Source of the DNA: Aliidiomarina quisquiliarum
GTDB taxonomy: Bacteria; Pseudomonadota; Gammaproteobacteria; Enterobacterales; Alteromonadaceae
Reading direction: 5' to 3'
Assembly (NCBI RefSeq): GCF_023922585.1
Contig: NZ_JAMFTN010000020.1
Span: 124,001 to 188,000 of the forward strand
DNA: 64,000 nt
Shown: positions 37,883 through 46,964 of the stretch, one piece after another
Layout of the letters: every line of letters begins with the position of its first letter
Numbering within the stretch: the first letter of the stretch is position 1
The notes under the pieces: model-generated
The model's database searches: none
The model's input: the letters and a program-made list of their open reading frames with translations, nothing else
Told to the model about the DNA's origin: nothing
Made by a program: the position numbers and the translations under genes

Positions 37883-39340
37883 TTAAACAGAGCCAAAGCA
37901 CATATATTTCAGCTCGGTATATTCTTCTAGCCCTTGGCGGCCGCCCTCACGCCCAATACCCGAAGACTTTACCCCGCCAAAAGGTGCGCTAGCATTGGAA
38001 ATTAAACCCGTATTAATACCAACCATGCCGGCTTCGAGCGCGTCGGCAATACGGTACACACGGTGAATGTTGCTGGCATAAAAATAAGCCGCAAGGCCGA
38101 ATTCGGTGTCATTGGCCCAGGCAATTACTTCTTCGTCGGTGTCGAATATAAATAGCGGCGCAAAAGGGCCAAAGGTTTCTTCTTTGGCACATAGGGCTGT
38201 TTGCGGTACGTTGCCAATAATAGTGGGCTCAAACCAATTACCGCCAAGCATGTGGGGCTTACCACCTAGTAGCAGTTCGCCGCCTTGCTTTAAGGCATCG
38301 GCTATATGTGCTTGTACCTTTTCTACTGCTGCAGGGTTAATTAATGGTCCTATAGCTACGCCCTGTTCAAAACCATTGCCAACTTTAAGTTGAGTTACTT
38401 TTTCTTTTAATGCCGCCACAAACTGTGGGTAAATATTGCGTTGTACATAAATGCGGTTAGCACACACACAGGTTTGCCCAGCGTTACGAAACTTACTGTC
38501 TATCACGCCTTGGGCGGCAGCCTGAATGTCGGCGTCGTCGAACACAATAAAGGGTGCATTACCACCAAGCTCTAACGACACCCGTTTCACCGTAGGCGCA
38601 CTTTGGGCCATAAGTAGGGCGCCTACAGCAGTTGAACCAGTAAAGCTCAGCTTGCGCACATTAGGGCTACTGGTAAGCACCTTGCCAATCGACTTGGCCG
38701 AACCAGTTACTACGTTCAGCACCCCTGCTGGAATACCCGCTTCAATGGCTAAGTCGGCTAACGCCAATGCCGTTAACGGTGTTTCAGAAGCTGGCTTAAC
38801 AATAATGGTACAGCCAGCCGCTAAGGCTGGCGCTACCTTGCGGGTAATCATGGCGGCAGGGAAATTCCAAGGGGTAATAGCTGCGCATACACCAACCGGC
38901 TCGCGGGTAACCACAATACGCGTAGTGCTGTTCGGGCCAGGAATAGTTTCACCATAATTACGCTTGGCTTCTTCCGCATACCATTCTATATAACTGGCCG
39001 CATAAGCAATTTCAGCCTTGGCTTCAGCTAAAGGCTTACCTTGCTCAAGGGTCATTATTTGCGCTAGGGGGGTTTGGTATAGCATTACTAAATCAAACCA
39101 TGCACGTAATAACAGCCCCCGTTCGGCACTACTTTTAGCCCGCCATGGGCTTCCCGCAGCGGTGGCTGCTTGAATACTTTGTTCTATTTCTGCGTCGCTT
39201 AAAGCGGGCACGTTAACAATAGCCGCATTGGTGGCCGGATCACGCACCGTAATAGTGTCGCCCGACAAAGCACTAACCCAAGTACCATTTATTAAGCATT
39301 GATTGTGAATAAGCTGTTTCGCAGCGTGGCTAAGAGGCAT
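37883..39340 (-). CDS. gabD: NAD(P)-dependent succinate-semialdehyde dehydrogenase
   Basis: Aldehyde dehydrogenase superfamily, 485 residues, GabD length. SLELGGNAPFIVFDDAD contains the general-base Glu and NAGQTCVCANRIYV the catalytic Cys with the second Cys that is typical of SSADH. ITPWNFPAAMITRKVAPALAAG and GIGREGGRQGLEEYTELKY also match GabD. It would oxidise succinate semialdehyde to succinate; the exact substrate could be glutarate semialdehyde, which would link it with gcdH (inference). No GABA transaminase is adjacent. Confidence 0.88.
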   Translation of the reverse strand: MPLSHAAKQLIHNQCLINGTWVSALSGDTITVRDPATNAAIVNVPALSDAEIEQSIQAATAAGSPWRAKSSAERGLLLRAWFDLVMLYQTPLAQIMTLEQGKPLAEAKAEIAYAASYIEWYAEEAKRNYGETIPGPNSTTRIVVTREPVGVCAAITPWNFPAAMITRKVAPALAAGCTIIVKPASETPLTALALADLAIEAGIPAGVLNVVTGSAKSIGKVLTSSPNVRKLSFTGSTAVGALLMAQSAPTVKRVSLELGGNAPFIVFDDADIQAAAQGVIDSKFRNAGQTCVCANRIYVQRNIYPQFVAALKEKVTQLKVGNGFEQGVAIGPLINPAAVEKVQAHIADALKQGGELLLGGKPHMLGGNWFEPTIIGNVPQTALCAKEETFGPFAPLFIFDTDEEVIAWANDTEFGLAAYFYASNIHRVYRIADALEAGMVGINTGLISNASAPFGGVKSSGIGREGGRQGLEEYTELKYMCFGSV

Positions 39341-39442
39341 AAATAACGTCCTTCTAGGGCATAGAGTAAGTATAAATAGTGCGGCAAAAATAGTGCTATC
39401 ACGTTACACGAATTCAACTTGAAAGACTGTCATAGTTTTAAT

Positions 39443-39463
39443 GCGCAGTAAAAGCGCAGTAAA
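39443..39463. repeat. Tandem direct repeat in an upstream region
   Basis: GCGCAGTAAA occurs at 39443-39452 and again at 39454-39463, an 11-bp period, about 105 nt upstream of the DUF2135 lipoprotein gene. One-turn phasing suits a regulator contacting the same face of DNA. The rest of the 39341-39567 gap shows no other clear element. Confidence 0.3.
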
Positions 39464-39567
39464 GACACCTATGAGCTTTAGCAGGTGAAACGCACAAACA
39501 TGTTTACACAAAGGTTGCAATTGGTTAAGTTTTAATCGGCGTAATTAATGGAGCCGAGGAGAATACC

Positions 39568-41757
39568 ATGAATCAAAATTCAAATTATCGGGCACTACTA
39601 GGGTTGCTGAAAATGTTTGCTGTGGTGGCAACGTTAGCTACTTTAACCGCCTGTTCAAGTGACGACAAACCAGCAAAAAAATATACATTATCAGGTAATG
39701 CTAGTGGTTTAAGTGGTGCAGTGAAGCTTAAAGCTAATACCGAAACCCTGACAGTTGCAGCGAATGGAAGCTTTTCATTCAGCACCGAATGGGAAGACAA
39801 AACCACGGTTAATTTATCAATAACAACAGCCCCAGAGGGGCAAACATGTACGTTGGCGCCACAACAAGTAACATTTGCAGGAGCTGATATTAATAATGTT
39901 GCGGTAAGCTGTGAAGACATAGTGGTTATACCTACATTTGCTATGCAGCTTTCAGTTAGCGGTAACGAACGCGACCTAAGCCTAAGTAGTTCAATTAATG
40001 GTACCGACTATAGCCACATTGTCGGTGAGGGTGACACCGAGCTAGCCCCGTTGGTAAGCCCAGGTGACGTGATTAAGCTAAGTTTAAATGCAATGGCTGG
40101 CCATACTTGTACAATTACGCCAAGCGAGTTTGTAGTTGCAGAAGAAGCACCTGCTATCGATATTTCCTGCACTACCTTTGGTTCAGTTTCGGTGTTAGTT
40201 ACAAACTACCAAACTGCTATGCCTATAGTGAACGGAACTGTGAATGCTTATGTGTTCAGTGGTGCAGAAGGGGCAGCAATAGAAGATGAAAATGCCTATA
40301 CGCTGTTAGATAGCGTTGAAACAAACGACGAAGGTCGTGTTACGGTAAAGGGAGTTGGCTACCAAGAACGCCTTGTCATGCAAGCCATTGCTGATGGTTA
40401 TTCAACCCGTTCCGATGTGGGCCGAACCAGCGTTGAAAACCCTTCCACTAGTGTTTCAATAGCAATGATTTCTGTCGACGCCGAAGTAACCTTCGATGGT
40501 GCACAAGAAACAACAGTGACTGTTGAAAACTCACCTTTATCAGTTACCGTGCCAGCTAATGGGTTTGTCGATGCCGACGGTTATGCAAGTACAGACATTA
40601 CAGCTAGGTTAACGAATATCGATGGCTCGTCTGATCCAGACATTATGCCAGGCGAGTACGAAGCTTACGATCCGGTACAAGGCACAATTCAGCAAATTGA
40701 GTCGTTTGGTGCCATAAATGCTAGTTTTGTAAATAGCAGTGGTAATGCCGTGAACCTAGCCGAAGGCGTAGTAGCTACGGCCCGAATTCCTTTAGCGGAA
40801 CGAGCCACTAATCCACCGGCCACGGTGCCATTAATTTACTTCAATGAATTAACCGGAATATGGGGAGTAGAAGGCCAAGCTACATTGAAAACCGATGCCA
40901 ACAGCGGTGCAAAGTATTATGAAGGTGACGTAAAACACTTTTCATTCTGGAATGCGGCGGTGTTATACAATTCCGTGCGTATCAATGGCTGCGTGTTTGA
41001 AGAAGATAATGAAACACCTCGGCGCAATGTTCGTATACGAGCTGAAGGGGTAGATTATATTGGTCGCTCGACCGCCTACACCGACAACGAAGGTAATTAC
41101 TCCATTCAAGTTAGGCCCAATAGCCGCTTGCTTATTTCCGTGAATGACGCCAGCGGAATTAGCACCACTTTCCCAGTGCAAGTAGGTGCAACAGACCTGA
41201 CTTTGCCAGAATGTGTGGTGGCTATACAGGGTGCAATGCGGGTAACCCTAACTTGGGGAGCGAACCCAAGCGACTTAGACACCCACCTAATGGGCCCAAC
41301 AGTGCCCAATGGCACAGTTAGTAGTGAACGTTTCCGTGTTTACTATGCTAACCGTAAAGAAACTGTTAATGGTGTAACTATAGACCTTGATGTGGATGAT
41401 GTAACCAGCTATGGGCCTGAAGTAACAACAGTGCCAGCGTTCCCGTACCCTGGTGTTTATCGTTACGCAGTGCACCATTACAGCGGCAGTGGCACAATTT
41501 TCCAGTCGCCTACTCGCGTAGAGCTGCAGGTAAATGGTGAAAACTATGTATTTGCCCCAAGCGAAGACGCCAATAGCGGAAGCAGCAGTACTAATACTTG
41601 GATTGCCTTCGACGTAACTGTTGCTGAAGACGGTAGTGTAAGTGTGTTACGAGTAGACCGTTATGTACCTAGAAGTGGTTCCGACATTTGGGCGAATGGT
41701 ATGCCGCCAGAAGCAACCATGCAGTTTCCAGTTAAACAGGCACCAAGCGAGCAATAG
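39568..41757 (+). CDS. DUF2135 (YfaP-like) surface lipoprotein
   Basis: 729 residues. Lipobox TLTACSS directs lipidation at about residue 28. Two repeats of a small Ig-like domain near the N-terminus share the pattern CTLAPQQVTFAGADINNVAVSC / CTITPSEFVVAEEAPAIDISC (shown in parts, each with paired Cys). A carboxypeptidase-regulatory-like domain (CVFEEDNETPRRNVRIRA) follows, and the C-terminal VTLTWGANPSDLDTHLMGP marks a YfaP/DUF2135 domain. Looks like a surface-exposed adhesion or binding protein; the ligand is unknown. ATG 39568 behind GAGGAG. Confidence 0.75.
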   Translation: MNQNSNYRALLGLLKMFAVVATLATLTACSSDDKPAKKYTLSGNASGLSGAVKLKANTETLTVAANGSFSFSTEWEDKTTVNLSITTAPEGQTCTLAPQQVTFAGADINNVAVSCEDIVVIPTFAMQLSVSGNERDLSLSSSINGTDYSHIVGEGDTELAPLVSPGDVIKLSLNAMAGHTCTITPSEFVVAEEAPAIDISCTTFGSVSVLVTNYQTAMPIVNGTVNAYVFSGAEGAAIEDENAYTLLDSVETNDEGRVTVKGVGYQERLVMQAIADGYSTRSDVGRTSVENPSTSVSIAMISVDAEVTFDGAQETTVTVENSPLSVTVPANGFVDADGYASTDITARLTNIDGSSDPDIMPGEYEAYDPVQGTIQQIESFGAINASFVNSSGNAVNLAEGVVATARIPLAERATNPPATVPLIYFNELTGIWGVEGQATLKTDANSGAKYYEGDVKHFSFWNAAVLYNSVRINGCVFEEDNETPRRNVRIRAEGVDYIGRSTAYTDNEGNYSIQVRPNSRLLISVNDASGISTTFPVQVGATDLTLPECVVAIQGAMRVTLTWGANPSDLDTHLMGPTVPNGTVSSERFRVYYANRKETVNGVTIDLDVDDVTSYGPEVTTVPAFPYPGVYRYAVHHYSGSGTIFQSPTRVELQVNGENYVFAPSEDANSGSSSTNTWIAFDVTVAEDGSVSVLRVDRYVPRSGSDIWANGMPPEATMQFPVKQAPSEQ

Positions 41758-41784
41758 AAACACAGCTAAAAAACTTAACTAAGC

Positions 41785-41825
41785 AAAAGGCCTGACCACA
41801 GCAAACTGAGGTCAGGCCTTTTTAT
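41785..41825. terminator. Rho-independent terminator between convergent genes
   Basis: AAAGGCCTGACC (41786-41797) pairs with GGTCAGGCCTTT (41810-41821) across a 12-nt loop, followed by T residues; the A run on the other side makes it usable in both directions. Lies between the lipoprotein gene and the Na/Pi gene. Confidence 0.88.
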
Positions 41826-41849
41826 GTTGTCTAATGGAACAGCTAAGTA

Positions 41850-43592
41850 TTAAGAGCCCTGGTCGTCGCCGTCTACCCGTACAGCTTTTAAGCGGCGCCC
41901 TGCAGCCGACTCGTTAACGTTAAGAATATGGTCGCCAATACGCTCTAAACGATTCAGCATGTCGATAAATAACACACCCGCACGAGAAGCATACTCGCCA
42001 CCTTCTAAGCGCGTGTAGTGCGTGTCGCGATACATTTCACGTATGGCGTCTATTTTGTCTTCAAGTACTAATGCTTCTTCTAAGCTAACCATTTCGGGGT
42101 CAAGCTTCACGTTTGTTTTCATGGCTTGAATGGCGTTATTAACAGCGTCCATCATTTCAGCCATTTCGGAAAGAGCAGTAGTGGGCCAGCTAGAGCGAGT
42201 TTGCACCATTTTTTCACTTTGTTTCGACAGCTGGTAATAAATATCGGCAATACGCTCTAAGTCGTTGATCATAATTTGCATAAAGCGCATGCGCTCGGTG
42301 AGCACGTTTTCTAGGTTAGCATTCTCACTAATACGTACCAAATAGTTACCAATTTCAACTTCAAGCCGGTCGGTAAGCTCTTCATATTTTGCAATACTTT
42401 CCATAAGCTTTGGTTTGTCAGCTTTCTCGTCGAAAATAAGCTCATGCAAGGAGTGATGCATTTTTTCAATAATACCAACGAACTGTTGTACTTCTTTATT
42501 GGCTTGCTCAATGGAGAAGCCCGGCGACACCATAGCGCCAGCACTTATGTAGCGCAGACTAAATTCATCGTCGGTACCTTTGTCGGGCGATATATATTCA
42601 ACGAAGCGCACCAAGTAAGGTACAAACGCAAATAAAATAAGCACGTTTAATATATTAAACGAAGTATGGAATAACGACAGCCCTAAGGTGGCATTCGCAC
42701 GTGACTCTTTCGCCCCTTCAATGATAGAAATAGGGTTTTGAGTGAAGTACTGAATCATGGTGTCCATTAGGCCTAAGAATGGAACAATCACCAACATCAT
42801 CCAAATCACGCCAATTACGTTAAAAAAGAAGTGGAACCTGGCGGTTCGTTTCGCATGCACGTTACCGGCAAGTGCGGCTATATTCGCTGTTACGGTAGTA
42901 CCAATGTTTTCACCCAATACCATTGCCGCGGCAATAGGGAAGGAAATCCAGCCTTCGAACAGCATAACCAAGGTAATGGCCGTTGCCGCAGAAGAAGACT
43001 GGGTAAGCAACGTTAGTAGGGTGCCTATAAGCACGAACAGCACTAAAGATAGGTAGCCGAAGTCGGAATAGTTCTGCAGGAAGTTCAATATTTCGGGGTT
43101 GGCGTCAATGTCGGGTACGGCACCTTTAATAAAACTTAGGCCGATAAAGAGAATACCAAAGCCGACCATGGTTTCAGCAATATTACGCAAACGGGTGCTT
43201 TTAGAGAATAAAAAAGCGAAAAACACACCAATAAGTGCTAAAGCAATGGGGGTAATTTCGAATTTGAAACCAAACAGTGCCACCATCCAAGCAGTAACCG
43301 TGGTGCCAATATTGGCCCCCATAACAACGCCGGTTGACTGCACGAAGGTAAGTAAGCCGGCGTTAACAAAACTCACCGCCATCACCGTGGTGGTAGTCGA
43401 CGACTGAGTTATTACTGTGGTACCAAGCCCTGTTACTACGCCTATGGCACGGTTTCGCGTCATGCCACTGAGAATGCCTTTAAGCCTACCTCCTGCAATT
43501 TTCTGCAGGCCCTCACTAAATATTTTCATACCGAATATGAAAATGCCCAGAGACCCGATCAACTGGAGGAAGTCAAACCATGTATAGGTCAT
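41850..43592 (-). CDS. Na/Pi cotransporter family protein with PhoU-like domain
   Basis: NptA/YjbB-type inner-membrane protein, about 580 residues. Two repeats of the Na/Pi core are visible: GLGTTVITQSSTTTTVMAVS and LLTLLTQSSSAATAITLVML, each with the QSSS/T motif. The C-terminal ~230 residues are helical and PhoU-like (MINDLERIADIYYQL; MLNRLERIGDHILNV). Family members export or import phosphate in symport with Na+. The open frame reaches TTG 43619, but AAGG precedes ATG 43592, which I take as the start. Confidence 0.9.
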   Translation of the reverse strand: MTYTWFDFLQLIGSLGIFIFGMKIFSEGLQKIAGGRLKGILSGMTRNRAIGVVTGLGTTVITQSSTTTTVMAVSFVNAGLLTFVQSTGVVMGANIGTTVTAWMVALFGFKFEITPIALALIGVFFAFLFSKSTRLRNIAETMVGFGILFIGLSFIKGAVPDIDANPEILNFLQNYSDFGYLSLVLFVLIGTLLTLLTQSSSAATAITLVMLFEGWISFPIAAAMVLGENIGTTVTANIAALAGNVHAKRTARFHFFFNVIGVIWMMLVIVPFLGLMDTMIQYFTQNPISIIEGAKESRANATLGLSLFHTSFNILNVLILFAFVPYLVRFVEYISPDKGTDDEFSLRYISAGAMVSPGFSIEQANKEVQQFVGIIEKMHHSLHELIFDEKADKPKLMESIAKYEELTDRLEVEIGNYLVRISENANLENVLTERMRFMQIMINDLERIADIYYQLSKQSEKMVQTRSSWPTTALSEMAEMMDAVNNAIQAMKTNVKLDPEMVSLEEALVLEDKIDAIREMYRDTHYTRLEGGEYASRAGVLFIDMLNRLERIGDHILNVNESAAGRRLKAVRVDGDDQGS

Positions 43593-43739
43593 ACCGTCGC
43601 CTTCTTTTGCCTGGCCCAAAAGTGTAAGTTCACTTATTAATTAGGGCACGGTGTTTTTAGCCTGTTGTGGTGGCGCATTATATCCATGTTTCGAGCGCAA
43701 TAAAAAAGTTTCTGCTTAGTTTCGACTTTTAAAAAATAA

Positions 43740-43772
43740 AAACAATAAAAAAGCCTCGTAAATACGAGGCTT
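43740..43772 (-). terminator. Rho-independent terminator of the outer-membrane barrel gene
   Basis: On the minus strand AAGCCTCGT and ACGAGGCTT (43751-43772) form a 9-bp stem with a 4-nt loop, followed by TTTTTATTG. It lies 32 nt downstream of the stop at 43805. Confidence 0.88.
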
Positions 43773-43804
43773 TGGATAGCTTTTAAGGCTTAACTTAAAA
43801 AGGC

Positions 43805-44368
43805 TTAGAAGTGGTAAGCAACACCGAGGTTGTACGCTTTAAAGTCGCTGTCTACGTAGTTGTAACCTAACTCAACACTTAACTGGTCCATTACATAGTA
43901 ACGGGCAGAAGCGGTGTAAGAGGTTTCACTAATATCGGTCCAGTGGCGGTTTACCCGCAGGCCTAATTCTAGGTTGTCATGCAATATGGTTGAACGCACA
44001 CCAATTGTTCCATACTGACCGCTGTCGGTTAGGGTTTTGTCACCTTTTGGCGACAAACGCATATGGGTTAAACCAGCAGAAACTACTAAAGCGGTTGAAG
44101 GTAAAATCGCATAGCCGTAACCAATACCAAAGTCGCCTGCTAATAAAGTATTTCCAGACTTAGTAACACGGCTTAATTCAGTTTCGGCAAAAACACCATT
44201 CATAATACTTACGTTGGCTTTAATATCGAAGCCTTTAATAGTTCCAGCAACAGTGTCATTGCTTAAATAATTTAAAGAAACAAAATCAAAAGAAGGAGAT
44301 TGTTCTGCTGCAGCTGAAAAAGAAATTAAGCTGGCTGCTACAATTGTCGCTACTGCTAATTTTTTCAT
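43805..44368 (-). CDS. Small outer-membrane beta-barrel protein
   Basis: 187 residues. Signal peptide ends in SFSAAA. The mature protein alternates hydrophobic residues as in an eight-stranded barrel and ends LGVAYHF with C-terminal Phe, the outer-membrane targeting signature. Resembles general OmpW/YfaZ-like porin-family proteins; no specific name can be assigned. Own terminator downstream; SD AAGGA before ATG 44368. Confidence 0.78.
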   Translation of the reverse strand: MKKLAVATIVAASLISFSAAAEQSPSFDFVSLNYLSNDTVAGTIKGFDIKANVSIMNGVFAETELSRVTKSGNTLLAGDFGIGYGYAILPSTALVVSAGLTHMRLSPKGDKTLTDSGQYGTIGVRSTILHDNLELGLRVNRHWTDISETSYTASARYYVMDQLSVELGYNYVDSDFKAYNLGVAYHF

Positions 44369-44754
44369 AATGTATATTCCTTATGGGTTGAAAAAATCAA
44401 GTGACTCATTAAGAGGCCCCTATTTTCGGTTGTAGGTAAGCGAAGGTCAAGTAGAATGGGGTCTGTAGCGTGCTGAATGGCTATCTATCAAGCAATTGTT
44501 ATTTATCTATTAGGGGTGTTGGTACAGTTATTTAATACAAAAGGAAGGACCTCACAAATAATAAAATAAGCAAGGTAATTTACAGTAAATTTATATTGTT
44601 AGCTAACTGTTGTTTATATTAACTTGGAAATAATAAGCGCAGTTGTTTGGAATAATTGAATGTAGCTTTTAAGTAGTGTACTGCACGATTAGTAATGTGG
44701 CTTATATTAGCTTTTTAAATGAAGTAAGCCAAGCGAAATAGAAAGTGTTTGGTT
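44369..44754. other. 386-nt AT-rich intergenic region with two palindromes
   Basis: No convincing ORF. It must hold the promoter of the barrel gene (minus strand). Two perfect palindromes are seen close together: AATTTACAGTAAATT (44577-44591) and GTTAGCTAAC (44598-44607). Nothing RNA-like is recognised. The part next to 44754 is the downstream flank of a decayed gene. Confidence 0.4.
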
Positions 44755-45180
44755 TTAACCTATCAGAGACTTTAGTTCGTCCATAAATAAATCACGCAAA
44801 TGCCAAAGTTGTGGTAATAGTTTTTTTGCCGCTTCGGCTTGATCCTGCGTATACAAAGAAATTGCACTTTGGCCAAGTTGGTGTATGTCGTGATGCAACT
44901 TTTCTAAGTTAGAGAATTTAGCTTGTAAGCCAAACCGGCTATTTGCTTCGCTGTCAATCCAAACGCCTAGTTTGCAGTGGTGGCGATCAAGCACAGGTGG
45001 GTTTTTGAGCTCACCACATAGCCACTGCTCTAATGCTATTATCCATGAGCGATGCTCAACTTCTGCGTAAAGCAATGGCAAGTTGTGGGCTTCCACTGGT
45101 GGTTGGCCAAGCCACGAAGGCGGCGCTTGCCAGTGCTGCGCCCAACGGGGAAAGTCATCAGCAGGCATTGGCCATACCAA
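44755..45180 (-). pseudogene. CZB-domain fragment of the decayed gene
   Basis: 141 codons from the position matching KPMPA of the intact paralogue to the end. It contains the chemoreceptor zinc-binding pattern: AEVEHRSW, HHCKLGVWID and LHHDIH, so the zinc ligands survive. Its reading frame differs from that of the EAL fragment, with the two overlapping over 45158-45180. No independent start with a good SD is evident, so expression is unlikely. Confidence 0.75.
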
Positions 45181-46126
45181 TTACGCCGGAAATAATCGAC
45201 AAATCATCGGTGTTTTGCATCATTTCGCGAACAAAGCTTTGGTCAACCTTTAATACATTTGCCGGTAAGTGCTTAAGGTAAGCAAGGGAAGAATAGCCTG
45301 TGCCAAAGTCATCAAGGGCAAAGCTTACTCCCAGTCGACGACAGTTCTGCATTATGCTAGAAACAGCCTGCAGGTCGTCTAACATGCTACTTTCAAGCAC
45401 TTCAAGCTGAAACAACGAAGGGTTAATGTCTGGATAAAGCTTAAGCTCGGCGTTTAGCTTATCAACGAAAGCAGTATCAAATAGTTGTTGGCTACTAACA
45501 TTAACGCTTACTTTTATATTTAGCCCTTGCTGCTTCCACAAGTGCATTTGTGCCAATGCAGTGCGAATAACCCAATCACCTAGTTCAACTTCAAGTGGGT
45601 GGTTAAATAAAGCAGGTAAAAAATTACCAGGTAAAACCAGTTCGCCGGTGCTTTTTTGCCACCGAATTAAGGCTTCAGCACCGAAAACGATGCCACTTTT
45701 CATATAAACCTTAGGTTGGTAATGCAGCACAAACTCGCCGGCATGCAGGCCTTTGCGAATTTGTTCAATATAGTCCGTAAGCTCTCGGGCATTTTGTTCA
45801 GAGCCAACATCATATTTTTGATAATGCCCTCTACCTAACATTTTTACCTGAAACAGTGCTTGCTGTGCTTGCCGCATTAGCTGTTCACCGGCCACTTCTA
45901 ATGGTTGCGGGTATTCAGTAACACCAATGCTGGCGGTCAATACCAAGTCAACTCCGTCAATGGTTAAAGGCTTATTAACCGCAGCTAATAGCCGGTTAAG
46001 TTGTGGGAAGTAGCTTTCCTCTGCTTCAAGCCGAGAAAACAGCATAACAAATTCATCGCCACCAACTCGAGCAAGCACAGTAGAACTATTAAACAGTCGC
46101 TGTAAGCGTTTGGCTAAAGTCGACAT
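45158..46126 (-). pseudogene. GGDEF(partial)-EAL(partial) fragment of the decayed gene
   Basis: 322 codons. The GGDEF motif ARVGGDEFVMLF and the EAL motif FGAEALIRWQ are intact, but the first half of GGDEF (nucleotide-binding region) is absent and the EAL domain stops after VIGMANA, losing about 37 residues of its end. A diguanylate cyclase activity is therefore not expected. Closest relative in view is the GGDEF-EAL part of the gene at 48969. Confidence 0.8.
45163..45172. other. Deletion junction (single copy of a 10-bp repeat)
   Basis: AGGCATTGGC occurs once here, precisely where the EAL fragment stops aligning and the CZB fragment resumes. In the intact paralogue the same 10 bases occur twice, 110 bp apart (49389-49398, 49499-49508). 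Loss of one copy plus the 110 bp between explains the gap and the frameshift. Confidence 0.75.
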
Positions 46127-46178
46127 TGCTAAAGTCCCAGTCCCAAAGGTTATCGCTATTTACCCCCAGCACAGAAAT

Positions 46179-46826
46179 TCAATATTGCTCTTGGTCTAAT
46201 AATGCTTGTTCGGCCACTTGCCGAGAATAGGCCTCTCGTTCGAGAGCAAGGGTACGGGAAGAAAGCTCTTTATACATAGACAGAATACTTTGAATAAGTA
46301 CCGAGGTTCGCCCAGACATGGTTTCTTGTGCCTGCTGTTTAGCGGTACTTATATCAATGCCTGCTCGAACTTGGTGCAATACCAGCGAGTAAATTTTGTC
46401 TTCGTACAGAATATGGTGGGCTAGCCAAGTAATTAGGAATGCTAAAAGCTCATCCATTACCTTTTGGCGGTTTTCTACCGACAGTTTTGACTGAAATAGA
46501 CGTATTTTCCCCACAAAACCACTATGGGTTTTCACATGGTCTTTAAATAAGGGGTCGTTCACAGAAAGCTCGGCCCACAGTGTTTCTTCAGTGTCGAAAT
46601 GGAACTCTACGAAAGCTACCATATCGTCTAAAATACGAATGGGTTCGTCTATATCGTTGCCGTAAACATAGGATTGTGCGAACTCATTTATTAAAGCAGC
46701 CAGCCTACGGTGCTGTTCGTCGAGAACCTCAATACCTATTTCAAAACTAGAGTTCCACGGCACAATATCAAATTTTGAACGTGAGCTTGCTTCCAACATA
46801 TTTTGGTAAGCCTCAATGACAACCAT
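46179..46826 (-). CDS. Bacteriohemerythrin-domain protein (truncated former sensor)
   Basis: 215 residues. All di-iron ligand motifs are present: DEQHRRL, EFHFDTEE (HxxxE), HVKTH (HxxxH) and HHILYED (HxxxxD). The last ~50 residues form a helical linker ending LLDQEQY, after which a TGA stops the frame; the following codons in the same frame begin a PAS domain. It may survive as a stand-alone oxygen-binding protein, or be the expressed stub of a dead gene. ATG 46826. Confidence 0.8.
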   Translation of the reverse strand: MVVIEAYQNMLEASSRSKFDIVPWNSSFEIGIEVLDEQHRRLAALINEFAQSYVYGNDIDEPIRILDDMVAFVEFHFDTEETLWAELSVNDPLFKDHVKTHSGFVGKIRLFQSKLSVENRQKVMDELLAFLITWLAHHILYEDKIYSLVLHQVRAGIDISTAKQQAQETMSGRTSVLIQSILSMYKELSSRTLALEREAYSRQVAEQALLDQEQY

Positions 46827-46964
46827 TTACTAATTTAGTATTAATTGGTTTCAATGTACTGCCAGCAAGTAACCTATACGAGCGACAAAAACAGTGTAAT
46901 TAAGGTTATAGCAATTGAATTAATAGTAACAATAGTATTAGCTACCTAGTTAGGGTAGGTAAAA

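Larger units (their letters stand above)
44755..46826 (-). pseudogene. Decayed hemerythrin-PAS-GGDEF-EAL-CZB gene (whole extent)
   Basis: Three fragments in different frames line up as one former gene read right to left: hemerythrin (46179-46826), a PAS start readable in the same frame after the stop at 46179-46181 (VNSDNLWDWDFSN), half a GGDEF domain plus EAL (45158-46126), and CZB (44755-45180). The intact neighbour at 48969-51640 has the same order after its sensor domain and strong identity. At least three lesions separate the parts: the TGA at 46179-46181, loss of most of the PAS and the first ~70 GGDEF residues, and a deletion at 45163-45172. Confidence 0.85.

Noticed and set aside
39427-39433. 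Pho-box half site CTGTCAT
   Set aside because: The second half 11 nt downstream does not match; the neighbouring gene has no known phosphate role.
44755-45180. Treating the CZB fragment as an independent small gene
   Set aside because: It aligns in order with the end of the intact paralogue and begins exactly at a deletion junction, so it is a remnant.
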